This document shows positions 43,001 through 55,971 of a stretch of DNA of 64,000 nucleotides, piece by piece. The notes beneath the pieces are model-generated. The model worked only from the letters and a program-made list of their open reading frames with translations. It was not told the DNA's origin and did no database searches. The translations under genes and the position numbers were made by a program. Source of the stretch: Seiridium cupressi (Eukaryota; Ascomycota; Sordariomycetes; Amphisphaeriales; Sporocadaceae); contig JARVKI010000006.1 in the NCBI GenBank assembly GCA_036674765.1, positions 728,746-792,745 of the forward strand, written 5' to 3'. Position 1 is the first letter of the stretch. Each line of letters starts with the position of its first letter.

Positions 43001-45795
43001 CTTGTTCAGCTTCTTGATGAACTGAAGACCACCGTTCAGATCAGCAAAGACTGGCTGACTCTGGCACAGGTCAACAATATCGGGCGACATGAGACCGAGC
43101 AAGTTGAAAGCCATTTCCTGCTGGGAGAAGGTACGAGCACCTTCCTGCTCAACACTCTCAGCGACAACATTGTTGCCAGACATGAGTCCAGTACCACGAG
43201 TCCAACCGATAACAGCACCGCAGATAGTGAGGTAGCTAGCCCAATCCTCAGATCGCCATCTGTTGAAGAGTGTCTCAAGACCGAGCTTGGACTCGGAGTA
43301 GAGACCGTCGCTTCCGAAAGTACCGTGGTTGGGCGACAGCGGCAGCACAACTTGAGCAGGGCGAGTCTCGAAGCCGCGCTCAAACTTCTGGGACTTGACG
43401 CATCCAAGAAGACGGAGAAGGTTGGTCAACATGATACGATGAGCAAGCTCAGACTTGGAGTCGATGCCATCGATCTGGCGACCCTGCTCAGAGATGGCAG
43501 CAAAGGGAACAATGTAGTCCAGGTCCCAGCCCAAACCCTTCTTCGGGTCGTAAATGTAATCAATGAGCGCCTCGACATCCTGCTTGCTACCTTGGTTGAA
43601 GGGAACAACAACAAGCTGCGAGCCACGAGCACCGTACTTTGCGTACATGGCTTGATAGTACTCTGTGACCTCACGGGAGAAGCGGCTGGTTGTGACAATG
43701 ACCTTAGCGCCGCCGCTGATGAGACCCTGGAGGACTTCGGCACCGATTGAGCCAGCACCGGCGCCAGTCATGAGAACATACTTGCCCTCATAGCTGATAC
43801 CAGACTTCGCAGACTCCTCTAAGCAATCGAGGTAGACCTTGGAAAGCTTCTTGTCGTAGGCCCAACCGGTAAGTTCGTCGTAGCTCTTCAAGTGAAGGAA
43901 GGGCATAGCCTCGGTCTTGCCCTTGTGAGGCTGGCCAGCTGCCTTGAGGCCAGTCTTCTTGACGAGCCCGCTCTTTCCGTTCTCCTTGGGCATGATCTGA
44001 CTCTCGTTCATAGCCAGCGATTGGCGGACGTTCTGGGAGATGTTCTTGAGCTCGGCCTGAGTAGGCTTGGCCATGTTGTGTTGAGCCTTGATCAGCTTGA
44101 CCAGACGCGCAAGATCGTTGTTAACCTTGGTACGGTTACCATACTCAGTGATTTTGCCACCCTCGGCCATCTGCTTGACGTAGTGCTCAAGCTTGCGACA
44201 GCTTTGTCTGGGCACTTCCTCATACTTGATGTTGCCCTGGTTGTCAACGGTAGTGTGGGGGCCGGTGGGAACAGCAACATCCTTGTAAACGGGTGCGACA
44301 TCCAGGACTTCCTTGCAGTTTTCGATCAACTGCTCACCCAAAGACTTGGCGAGCTTGTATGTCTCACCGCGCTCAGTCGGGCAGTTGTCAATGTGGTACT
44401 GCATAAACTCCAGAAGAAGGGGATTTGACTTGGTCATGATGCGAATACACTGGCTGACAATTTCACGATCAACGACCTGGAGTCTGCCGAAAATGACATC
44501 GTAGTACATGCTAAGAGCATCTTGCCGTGCCCAGTTCCAGGAGGAGTCGTATGTACGGGCTTTGAGAGGACTGAAGACAGGTTCAATGCCAGAAGCATAG
44601 AAGTCACCGTGTTCGGCAGCCCAGAGGTCCAGCTGAGCTTGAAGGACCTTCTCGGAATCTTGTGACACTTGAGCAGCCTTGTCTCCTGCGCGCAGATCCA
44701 TCTTGAGATATCTCGCCAAAAGCTCGAGTTGTTGCTTGAAAAGAGCACGCTGGTCCTTGGTGAGGGCGTCGATGGCGGCGGGGTCCATCATCATGCCACC
44801 ACCGCCGCCAGCGGCAGGACCTGCTGCGGCGGCAGTGGACAGACTGATTCCAGCGTTGCTGGCGTATTTCTGGGAAACGTCATCAAGGAAGGCCTTGGCG
44901 TCGTTCTCGGAACCCAATCGAGCTGAAGGCTCCATGGTGATAGCAAGCAAGAGAGCGCCGTCTTGTCTGCCGGGGCCAAGGCCCCATCTCGTCTCCAGAT
45001 ATTTGCGGGCGGATGTGATATTGAAGCCTCCCGGCATCTTTGACGAAACTAATCGAGCAATGAGTGATTGTGACTGCTTTCCGAGTTGGCCGTTGAAGGT
45101 GGCTTGCATGACGGCGCCGAGCTCGTCTATTGGCGTATCTTCCGGCTTTTCGGGTGTAGAACCAAACTCCTTTCCTAGATCACCGAGAATCTCATTCTGA
45201 AGCGTCGATTTGCCTATGCCACGGTTAGCTTGCTTGTATTTAGACTGTAGTGACGAGTTAGGCGTTACTTACCACCCACCAAATCCTTGATAGCTTTACT
45301 GAGGGGAATCTCCGAGAATGGCTTCTTCAACTTTTGAGCAATCAAAGCCCGCACAATCTCGAGAGCTGCCACAGGGGTATCTGGAACTGCTGCAGCCGGG
45401 CCTGCACCGGGTGCAGGAGCAGCGGCGGCAGGAGCGGCAGCCGTTGCAGCAGCAGGAGCAGCACTGGAGCTTTCTGCGGGTGCAGAGGCCGCTGGTTCTG
45501 GTTCGTCCTCCACTGGATCTACGTCGTAGTAAATCTCTTTTGCGTCCTTGTTGTAGCATAGAATTTGTCGCTGAACAGATTTTGCGGCATCGTATGCCTC
45601 ATACTTGGACGCCAGTGTTCGCTTAGCCATTACACCCAGCGTATCCGCGGGTCCGATCTCCACGATCCGCTCGGCGGTCTTCTCGGCGAGGAAGACATCT
45701 TGCGTTTCGATCCATCTCACAGGAGACGCAAACTGATATGCAAGAAGCTCCACGAGGAGCGTGTGTGCAAGCTCCTGCTCGACTTCGGGACGCAT
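40087..45795 (-). CDS. fas2: Fatty acid synthase alpha subunit (FAS2)
   Basis: Three exons: 45795-45273, 45213-40253 and 40197-40087, with introns of 59 and 55 nt; the product is 1864 aa, the usual length for fungal FAS alpha. Domains in order: C-terminal end of the malonyl/palmitoyl transferase ([17 protein letters not shown] start); Ala/Pro linker; acyl carrier protein, whose GGKS motif straddles intron 1 (phosphopantetheine on Ser177); ketoreductase ([14 protein letters not shown], about 653-668); ketosynthase with nucleophile Cys1279 in GACATAVES, plus [11 protein letters not shown] and [10 protein letters not shown]; and the phosphopantetheinyl transferase at the end ([28 protein letters not shown]). 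The last 36 residues ([13 protein letters not shown] to [13 protein letters not shown]) come only after splicing intron 2. It pairs with the beta subunit in the cytosolic alpha6beta6 complex that makes C16/C18 acyl-CoA. All active-site residues checked are present, and it is consistent with primary metabolism. Confidence 0.98.
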
Positions 45796-48263
45796 GTCGG
45801 CAAAAGGCTGGATGTGATAATCGCAGGGTGCGGCGGGAAAAAAGTTTTGGTTTCGTAGATAGAGCTATTGTAGGCTCTCGAAGCGAATTGCTTCACCGGG
45901 TATCTCTAAACGAAACGAAACTCTAGAGAACAAGCGGCAGAAGTGATGTGCCGTGGCTGCCAAAGTCGAGAGGAATTGTCTATTGAGGTCGAATTGTATT
46001 AGTCTGGTCGATTGGCAAGGTCGATCCAGAGCAGTAGGGAAAGAAGGGGAAAATGGGATAGTGACAGCTCTAGAGCTAGCGAGAGTCCGGAGAACAACAG
46101 AACCTCTCTTGTATCTTACAGACGGACAGAAGGATGCCTTCCCAAAGCACCTCGTCGTTGATGAATAATGTGAAGTCAGGCCACAAGTTGGATTGGCTTG
46201 GAATGGCAGCCTGCGTGTTGGTCTGGGGATGCAATGCAGCTATGACAGAAGTCGATTCCCAAATGTTGAACCAGCAAAAAATTGGCTGGCCCGAGGGTCA
46301 CACACGGGTCGTTTACTCTCGCTGCTTGTTTCGCACCCACCTCATGCAGGTTCTCGCCTAGCAGCGTGCAGCCCACCCAAGCTGGCCCAGCTCTGCCCAC
46401 TGCCCTGCTGCCGCTGCCGGCTGCCCACTGTTCGCTGCGCAGACGTGCCAATGCTTGCGAGGCTACTGGTCTCATCACTTTCCCATTGGCTGCTGCCCCA
46501 CTACGGATGCACCAAATTTACCGGCGCGCTGCAAGAGCTGTCTCTGCTCCTCAACCATATCCATGGACTAGGTCTTTTAGAGCATAGCGCATGGAAGACC
46601 CTTTTCCCCACACAAACTCATCTCACGCGAATCCCCTACTTATCGACGCGCCATCATGCCAGTTGAGCTCTGTCCTCGCAATGATAAAAAAGCCGACGCC
46701 AAATTCGAGAGAGTTCCCTCCTGCAGATGGCGGGGGCTCATGTGCACCCAATGCTTCGTGGCATTGACTTTGGCAATGCCTTGTTATCTTATCGATTCTG
46801 CAATCGTGCATGTCGTCATGTCTTCTGCAGTTACCCGAAGTCGACAAGGCTGTATAGCCTTCAACAGCCCATTTCCCGAAGCTTTTTCTTGCGGGAAGTT
46901 GACCCCATTATAATTCTGGGTCGCCCCTGGACATGCCACTTCACATCCGTTGCCCCGTCGCGGGATGCAAGTACAGGTACTTCCCTCGGGTCTATCAATT
47001 CGAGCGAGCAAATGCCTTATCTCATGCAAGATTTGACTTGACGGTATGTCGTAATATTCAGGATTCGCTGCCACCCGGATTGCAATCACGTTCTGTGTTG
47101 ATATTACCGAAGAACGGAATCATCAGAGTTCGAGCGCCCCCCCCCAGCATCTGTAGCTAGTGCACACTCGTTGAACTATCAAGGTCATGGACGTGAGTAT
47201 TCGCGTAGATCTTGCCCGCGCCGTTGCATCACCAGCAGACCACCTGATGCACACGTAGCGGTTACCCTAGGCCCACGCATCGAGGCATGAAGAATTGACG
47301 GCTGACGGGCATTTGTAAGTCCAGATCTTGAACAAACATGCAATGCGAATCTTTCCGCGTATAGAAAAGGTGAAACAAGAATATAGTTGCGGCCTCCCGT
47401 GCCGGACGTCCCGGGAGCTTTCCTGATGAAGCGGTTGCCCGATATCACCCACGAAGACAAGTACAATATATGGATGGGATGATGATGGCAAGGGAAATTA
47501 CTTATCAGTACTGACTACAGCTGAGTATTGCATGCGTACATGTCTTGGCTAGGTGACATATTGGAGCGAATATTGGTGGCATGCATTTATCCTAGACAAC
47601 ACCAGCACCTGGGAGATAAGTGTGCATGATGAGTTGATGCCATTTTTACCTTGAACAGCAACATGTCGATCCGTCGACCCGAACTTTTGCGTAAATAGAA
47701 CCGAGGACGGGTTGGGCCAACCATGGAGCAGGCCATTGCTTGACATAAACGCTCGCTCCATCATTCGTTCCATTGCCCAATGCTTTTCCCCAAAGATGCA
47801 ATGCCTAATCTAGGGTGGTGAGAGCAAACCTTCGGAGCGTGCAGGTACTGCTACTTCCGCGAGGCTAAGCCCCTGTCGTGGATCTCCCAGGTGGTGCACA
47901 ACTGCATGCACCCTCATCCCCCAACAAGACGACTAAAATTTTGGCGAGGTAGCTAGCAAGCTCCTGCAGACCAAAGCAAATGCTCAAGTAAAATCTCACC
48001 TGCATGTTGAGGAACACAGCGCAACGTACCTTAACGCGAGCTCTCTCTGTCAATTGACTTCCGAGACGTCGAGGGCATCAAAAGTAGAATATCCCATCCC
48101 ATTGAACACACGCCCATCTTCTGCTTTTTTTGGCCAATTCCTGCCCTTTCCTGCCGTTCTCCTCCACAAAGTAATTCCTTCCATTTCCCCCCAAGGGCAG
48201 CTTGTACTGCTCCCACATCTGCCTCCAGCTCTTCGCTGAGTCTACGGAGACACCATCATCGCC
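45796..48263. promoter_or_regulatory. Shared divergent FAS1/FAS2 promoter region with GCCAAT cluster
   Basis: This 2468-bp spacer lies between the FAS2 and FAS1 start codons, with no gene inside. Six GCCAAT boxes (either strand) occur at 46011, 46192, 46281, 46447, 46495 and 48133, five of them within 490 bp; CCAAT is the site of the HapB/C/E complex. Two CCTCGG/CCGAGG motifs, the reported site of the fatty-acid regulators FarA/FarB, lie at 46291-46296 and 46984-46989, but two are near chance. The last 150 bp before FAS1 are rich in C and T, as in highly expressed fungal genes. Confidence 0.6.
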
Positions 48264-51200
48264 ATGTACGGCACAGGAACTGGCCCTCAGACGGGCGTTT
48301 CTACCCCCAGATCCAACTCGTCCCTCCGACCACTCACCCTCAACCATGGATCGCTAGAGGCCTCGTTTTTAGTGCCCACCGGCCTCCATTTCCACGCATC
48401 ACAACTGAAAGACCGATTCACCGCAGGCCTGCCGGCAGCCACAGACGAATTAGCTCAAGATGACGAGCCCTCCTCGATAGCCGAGCTTGTCGCGAGATAT
48501 ATGGGCTTTGTTGCCCAGGAAGTTGAAGAGGGCGAGGACGATGGCCAGGGCTCATACGAGGAGGTCTTGAAGCTTGTTCTTAACGAGTTCGAGCGCATGT
48601 ATCTCCGAGGCAATGATGTTCACGCCTTGGCAAGAACACTGCCCGGCATTGTCGAGAAGCAGATTGCCGTTGTTCGTTGCTACTATTCTGCACGATCAAC
48701 AGCAAATAGAGCCATCCGACCGCACGATTCCGCTCTCTTCAGAGCTTCTGACGAGGGCAGCGCTCACATCTACAACATATTTGGTGGCCAGGGCAATATC
48801 GTCGAGTATTTCGATGAGCTGCGGGAAATCTACGAGACGTACCCATCTTTCGTAGGCGAGCTTGTCTCCTCAGCAGCCGAGCTTCTGCAGACTCTGAGTC
48901 TGGATCCCCGAGCTGAGAAGCTTTACGCCAAGGGGCTTGATATCATGAGCTGGCTACACACTCCTGATGCTACACCAGACACGGATTACCTCATTTCTGC
49001 ACCGGTCAGTCTACCTTTGATTGGTTTGGTGCAGCTCTGCCACTACCAGGTTCTTGGCAAGGCCCTGGGTCTTCACCCTGGTATTCTCCGAGACCGCATT
49101 TCCGGTGCAACGGGACACTCTCAAGGCATCGTTGTCGCTGCCGCAACAGCAGCAGCAAGCGATTGGGAGTCTTTTGAACAGCTGGCGCAGGATGCCGTGA
49201 CCATTCTGTTCTGGATTGGTGCCCGCAGTCAACAAGTTTTCCCCAGGACTTCCCTGACCCCGAAGGTGCTTCAAGACTCAATCGACAATGGCGAGGGCGA
49301 GCCGACGCCTATGCTTAGCATTCGCGACCTACCCCAGAGCGCAGTGCAAAAGCACATAGATGCCACCAACCAGTATCTGCCGGAAGACCGACACATCTCC
49401 ATCTCCTTGATCAACAGCCCGAGGAACATGGTGGTTACTGGCCCCCCAATTTCCCTCTATGGTTTGAACTTGCAGCTTCGTAAGGTGAAAGCCCCGACCG
49501 GCCTCGACCAGACCCGCATTCCTCATACCGAACGCAAGGTCCGCTTCGTCAACCGCTTCTTGCCTATCACCTCGCCCTTCCACAGCCAGTACCTCAAAGA
49601 AGCTACTAAGCTCATCGATGAGGATCTCAAGGATATCAAGATTGACTCCCAGTCTCTCGGTATCGCTGTCTACAATACATGTACTGGCAAGGACTTGAGA
49701 GACGAAGTGCAGGGTGATATTGTGCCTTCTTTGATCCGCATGATCACCCGTGATCCAGTCAACTGGGAGAAGGCCACTGTCTTCCCAGAGGCAACCCACA
49801 TTCTCGACTTCGGCCCAGGAGGCATCTCTGGCCTTGGCATACTCACAAGCCGCAACAAGGAGGGCACTGGTGTGCGCGTCATCCTGGCTGGTACTCTCAA
49901 CGGTACTATACAAGAAGTCGGCTACAAGCCCGAGCTCTTTGACCGTGACGAGGAACATGCCGTCGTCTATGCTAATGACTGGGTGAAAGAGTATGGACCA
50001 AGACTCGTCAAGACATCCAAGGGTGAGACCTATGTGGACACCAAGATGAGCAGACTCCTGGGTGTGCCACCGGTCATGGTCGCTGGTATGACTCCTTGCA
50101 CGGTACCTTGGGATTTCGTCGCAGCCACGATGAACGCCGGTTACCACATCGAGTTGGCTGGTGGTGGTTACTACAACGCCAAGACGATGACTGAAGCATT
50201 GACAAAGATTGAAAAGGCAATTCCTGCCGGCCGTGGTATCACCATCAACCTGATCTATGTCAACCCCCGCGCAATGGCCTGGCAAATTCCTCTCATCGGT
50301 AGACTTCGTGCCGAAGGAATACCTATTGAGGGTCTCGCCATCGGTGCTGGTGTGCCATCACTCGAAGTAGCCCAAGAGTACATCGATACCCTTGGCCTCA
50401 AGCACATTGCCTTCAAGCCTGGTTCCATGGAGGCCATCCAAGCAGTGATCAACATCGCCAAGGCAAATCCCACATTCCCCGTCATTCTCCAGTGGACTGG
50501 TGGACGTGGAGGTGGCCATCACGGCTTCGAGGATTTCCATCAACCTGTCCTCCAGATGTACCCCCGAATTCGTCGCTATGACAACATTATCATTGTTGCC
50601 GGTAGTGGTTTCGGAAGCTCTGAGGATACATATCCCTACTTGACTGGTGAATGGTCCAAAAAGTACGGCTACCCTCCGATGCCGCTCGATGGTTGCTTGT
50701 TCGGCAGTCGCATGATGGTCGCCAAGGAGGCGCATACCAGCAAGAACGCCAAGCAGGCAATTGTTGATGCCGCAGGTCTCGAGGACCACGAGTGGGAGAA
50801 GACCTACAAGGGCGCAGCTGGTGGCGTGATCACCGTTCGCTCAGAGATGGGCGAGCCTATTCATAAGCTTGCCACTCGTGGTGTTCTTTTCTGGGCTGAG
50901 ATGGATCAGAAGATCTTCGCACTGCCAAAGGAGAAGCGTGTTGCAGAACTTAAGAAGAACCGCGCACACATCATCAAGAAGTTGAACGATGATTTCCAGA
51001 AGGTCTGGTTCGGCCGGAATGCAGCAGGGGAGACGGTCGATCTCGAGGATATGACATATGCTGAGGTCGTCCGGAGACTTGTCGAACTTCTCTACGTCAA
51101 GCACCAGTCCCGATGGATTGATCCCTCTTTCACGAAGCTGACTGGTGACTTCATCCACCGTGTCGAGAGCCGTTTCACCACCTCTCCTGGTCAGGCATCA

Positions 51201-54200
51201 ATGCTGCAGAGCTATTCCGATCTCAAGGAGCCCTTCTCTGCTGTTGACAAGATTCTCGCCCGGTACCCAGAGGCCGAGTCGCAGATCATCAACGCCCAGG
51301 ATGTGCAGCACTTCATCATGCTCTGCCAGCGACGTGGACAGAAGCCCGTCACATTTGTCCCCGCTCTCGACGAGAGCTTCGAGTTCTTCTTCAAGAAGGA
51401 TTCCCTCTGGCAGTCCGAGGATCTCGATGCCGTCATTGACCAGGATGTTGGCAGAACATGTATTCTCCAGGGTCCTATGGCGGCCAAGTACTCGACCAAG
51501 GTCGATGAGCCTATCAAGGAAATCCTTGAGGGTATTCACAAGGGTCACATCACCCACCTTCTGAACGAAACATACGCTGGCAAGCCAGAGTCTGTCCCAA
51601 CGATTGAATATTTTGGTGGTAAACTCGTTGAAACCGAGATACCACTGGATATTGAAGGCCTTACAGTATCTTATGATGACAACAAGAACACATACCGCTT
51701 GTCTTTGTCACCTACTGTTGCATTGCCCGCCATTGACTCGTGGTTGGCGTTGCTGGCTGGGCCTAACAGGTCATGGCGCCACGCTCTCTTCATGTCGGAT
51801 GTTCTGGTGCAGGGTCAGAAGTACCAGACCAACCCAATGCGAAGAATCTTTGCTCCAGTTCGTGGCCTATTTGTTGAGATCCGATATCCCAACGATCCGA
51901 CCAAGACTTCTATCATTGTCCGAGAGCAGCCAAGGCACAACCACTATGTTGATGTCATTGAAGTCAAGCTGGATGGCAAGGACAACATTGTTGTCAACAT
52001 GATCAAGGATACCACCGCACTAGACAAGCCTGTCTCGCTACCGCTCCGCTTCATCTACCGCCCCGAAGCCGGATACGCACCAATTCACGAGGTCATGGAA
52101 GATCGCAACGATCGCATCAAGGAGTTCTACTGGCGAGCATGGTTCGGCGACGAGAAGTTTGATCCCGATGCGCCTGTCACTGGCAAATTTGACGGTGGCA
52201 GAGCTACCATCACCGCCGAAGCTATCAACGATTTCGTTCACGCCGTGGGCAACCACGGTGAGGCATTCGTTGATCGCCCTGGCAAGGTCGTATACGCTCC
52301 TATGGACTTCGCTATCGTTGTCGGATGGAAGGCTATTACGAAGCCGATCTTCCCTCGCAAGATCGATGGTGACCTACTGAAGCTTGTGCATCTTTCCAAC
52401 GGCTTCCGCATGATGCCTGGTGCCGAGCCTCTGAAGAAGGGCGACCAGGTCGAGACTACTGCTCAAATCAATGCTGTTGTCAACCAGGATTCGGGCAAGA
52501 TGGTGGAAGTATGCGGCACCATTACCCGAGATGGTGAAGCTGTCATGGAAGTTACGTCGCAGTTCTTGTATAGAGGTGTCTACACTGACTTCGAGAACAC
52601 CTTCCAGCGAAAGGTGGAGACGCCCATGCAGGTTCACCTCGCGACTGCCAAGGATGTTGCCGTCCTAAAGTCCAAGGAGTGGTTTGTATTGGAAGGCGAT
52701 GAGGACCTCGTTGGCAAGACACTTGTTTTCAGACTCCAGAGTCTGTACAAGTTCAAGAACAACACTGTATTCAGCAGTGTCGAAACACGCGGCCAAGTGC
52801 TGCTGGAACGACCCACCAAGCAGATCGACCAAGTTGCCAGTGTCGATTACGTGGCTGGCACGTCCCAGGGCAATCCGGTGATCGACTATCTCGAGCGTCA
52901 TGGTTCCTCGATTGAGCAGCCTGTCAACTTTGAAAACCCTATTCCTTTGAGTGGCAAGACTCCTCTGCTACTCAAGGCTCCTGCCTCCAACGAGACCTAT
53001 GCCAAGGTGTCGGGCGACTACAACCCCATACACGTGTCCAGAGTATTCTCCGGCTATGCCAACTTGCCGGGCACTATCACACACGGCATGTATTCCAGTG
53101 CTGCTGTGCGAAGCCTTGTCGAGACTTGGGCTGCCGAGAACAACGTCGGCCGCGTGCGTTCGTTCCACGCTTCCCTCACTGGTATGGTGCTACCCAATGA
53201 CGACATTCAGGTCAAGTTGCAGCATGTTGCCATGGTTGGAGGCCGCAAGATCATCAAGGTCGAGGCAAGCAACAAGGAGACCGAGGACAAGGTCTTGCTT
53301 GGTGAGGCCGAGATTGAGCAGCCAGTGACGGCATACGTCTTCACTGGTCAAGGTTCTCAAGAGCAGGGTATGGGCATGGACTTGTACGACAGCAGTCCGG
53401 TCGCCAAGGAGGTTTGGGACAGGGCCGACAAATACTTGCTCGACAACTATGGTATGTCATTTGTGATTTCGCTGATTTCCTTCTACGTACTAACGATGCC
53501 CAGGCTTCTCCATCACCCACATTGTCCGTAACAACCCGAAGGAATTTACTGTGCACTTTGGTGGCCCCAAGGGCAAGGCCATCCGTCAGAAGTACATGGA
53601 CATGAAGTTCGAGACGGTAGCTCAAGACGGATCTACTAAGTCCGAGAAGATCTTCAAGGATATCACCGAGAAGACTACATGTTACACGTACCGATCACCT
53701 CAAGGTCTTTTGTCGGCGACCCAGTTCACCCAACCTGCTCTGACACTCATGGAGAAGGCCAGTTTCGAGGACATGAGGGCCAAGGGACTCGTTCCCCGGG
53801 ATAGCACCTTCGCTGGTCACTCTCTTGGAGAGTACTCGGCGCTGGCTGCGCTTGCTGATGTCATGCCCATCGAGTCGCTCGTCTCTGTCGTGTTCTACCG
53901 TGGCTTGACCATGCAAGTCGCTGTCGAACGTGACGCTGATGGCCGTTCCAACTACTCCATGTGCGCCGTGAACCCCAGCCGTATTTCCAAGTCCTTCGAC
54001 GAGGAGGCTCTGCGCTTCGTTGTTGGCAACATCGCCGAGGAGACGGGCTGGCTGCTCGAGATTGTCAACTACAACATTGCCAACATGCAATACGTTTGCG
54101 CAGGTGACCTTCGTGCCTTAGACACTCTCACCGGTGTGACGAACTTTTTGAAGGCTCAGAAGATTGACATTGTTCAATTGAAGCAAGAACTCAGCCCCGA

Positions 54201-54627
54201 GGAGGTCAAGGCTCACCTGGTTGACATCATCAAGGGTTGTGCCCAGCAAACTGATGCCAAGCCCAAGCCGCTTGACCTCCAGCGAGGATTTGCCACCATC
54301 CCGCTGCGTGGCATTGATGTCCCCTTCCACTCTACTTTCTTGCGCTCGGGTGTCAAGCCTTTCCGAAGCTTCCTCAACACCCAGATCAAGCAAACGAGTA
54401 TCGACCCGGCGAAACTTATTGGAAAATACATTCCCAACGTCACTGCTCGGCCTTTTGAGCTCACCAAGGAGTACTTTGAGAACGTCTATGCTCTGACCAA
54501 CTCGCCCAATATCAAGGCAATCTTGCAGAAGTGGGATTCATACCAGGATGATGCCCAGCCAAACGGCGTGAATGGCGTCAATGGCGTCAATGGCCACGAT
54601 GATGTCCAAGTCAACGGAACACACTAA
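48264..54627 (+). CDS. fas1: Fatty acid synthase beta subunit (FAS1)
   Basis: Two exons, 48264-53451 and 53504-54627, with a 52-nt intron (GTATGT...CTAAC...CCAG); joining reads [13 protein letters not shown], and the product is 2103 aa, the usual length. Domains in order: acetyltransferase with Ser286 in GATGHSQG; enoyl reductase from about 590 ([29 protein letters not shown]-dependent); dehydratase with a hot-dog fold and His1590 in [10 protein letters not shown]; and malonyl/palmitoyl transferase starting [15 protein letters not shown] with Ser1836 in [13 protein letters not shown]. The C-terminus ends in a short NGV repeat ([13 protein letters not shown]), probably disordered. It forms the alpha6beta6 synthase with the divergently transcribed alpha subunit, and the shared promoter suggests matched expression. 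No active-site loss was seen. Confidence 0.98.
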
Positions 54628-55971
54628 GGAGAGAAAGGCGGGGGAGAAAAATTATATCCATACGGTCGGTTTGTGTTTATTAGGACGGAAGATTCATGTG
54701 TATGATATGTCCTCTGCTTGGGAATTTGAGCTTTTTGGAATTTTATGTGGAATGGTGCACGCTTCCATGTTGTTATTTAGAATTTTAGATGAGCGAAGGT
54801 CCTGCTCGACCTATTCGCAAAACAGATTTCAGTGTCATTGATCCTGTGTCAAATTGCCCAGGTCTTGCTCGCATGTGACTGCCACGACACAATTTGAGAC
54901 TGTCGTCCAACACGACAACGCTCATATAAATCCTGACCACCAGCCATTTCACCAAGTTCAATTACAATCTAGATGCTACTGAATTGCATATCACACACAT
55001 GCCAACAAATGTTCCGCCAATTGATATGCGACTGTACATTACCGTCAAATTGGGGTTCTTTATTACCATTTCCGGCCTGTTTCACACGTATATCCCAGGT
55101 TTTTTTTTTTTTTTTTTTTTTTACCATGTTCTATTGCTCTAGACACATCCTAAAAGATAAACTTTTGTCCAGCTGTTGGATCGGGAATTGACAAGGACAG
55201 ACTGGAAACAATGTGGCGAGTCGTGTGTGCAGCAAGCGGCTGAAATATCCGGCTCGTATACTGTACACTAGATAACTACCTATCTAGTTAGTGCTTATGA
55301 TTCGGGGCGATAATTCGTCACTCCTGGTGGGTGTTAGAGATGCTACATCATAGTAGCCTCGGTATACAGTAAAGATAAGACTATCAAGACGTATGCCGAC
55401 TGGGATGAGCGAGGCATTTGCATTGACAAGAACACGTTTGACTATTCATTTATTTGGTTGAACGGCGTCCACTTACTATCGCGGGCTCCGGCGGCCGCCG
55501 AGTTTGACAGGTCTGACGGCGCCGACCCAGCGTCGGTTCTAGCTGCAGGTACGTTGGCCAGTCCCGGTCTCATCGGCACCAACGCAACCACGGCATTTCC
55601 CCCCCACGCTGCAGCAGCTGACATCTTTTCTGGCAAATGCGACGCTGGTGTGAGATCTTTGCGGCACAGTATAAAGTTTTGTGGCACCGCTCTCGTTCCC
55701 CTTTGTTCTGAGTTGAGGGCTGTTTCGGCTTTTGCTTTGGCCGACTTTAGCTTCAATTTCGTGCGACCGCCACTGAGTTGTGAGTAAAGCGTTGTCTTGT
55801 CTCCCGGCTCGATTGTTCAACTCCGGCTTTCTAGATCTGCTGCTTGGTGGTCATAATCTATCTGCTGTGGACGATTGAGGCTTCAGCTCAAGCCACTTTC
55901 CAGAGGATCTCGCTCTGTGCAAGTCGTGATATAGACACGGAAGAGGTCCGGGAATAAGCATCTTGCCCATC
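54628..55971. other. Intergenic region with poly-T tract and small hairpin
   Basis: About 1.3 kb without a supportable gene. It holds a run of 23 T at 55100-55122 and an 8-bp-arm hairpin (ACTAGATA/TATCTAGT) at 55267-55288. The right end is the guanine deaminase promoter. Confidence 0.5.
55100..55122 (+). repeat. Homopolymer T23
   Basis: A run of 23 T in the spacer after FAS1, about 470 bp past the stop. Confidence 0.95.

Noticed and set aside
41660..43750. 696-codon open frame on the plus strand, opposite FAS2
   Set aside because: It is fully antisense to the conserved FAS alpha coding sequence. Its composition (Leu/Val/Asp-rich, no domain) is what codon bias of the real gene produces on the other strand.
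46984..46989. CCTCGG motifs as evidence for FarA/FarB control of FAS
   Set aside because: Only two copies in 2.5 kb, close to the number expected by chance; noted in the promoter entry but not claimed.
49329..50285. 318-codon minus-strand frame inside FAS1
   Set aside because: It is a shadow of the FAS beta acetyltransferase and enoyl reductase region.
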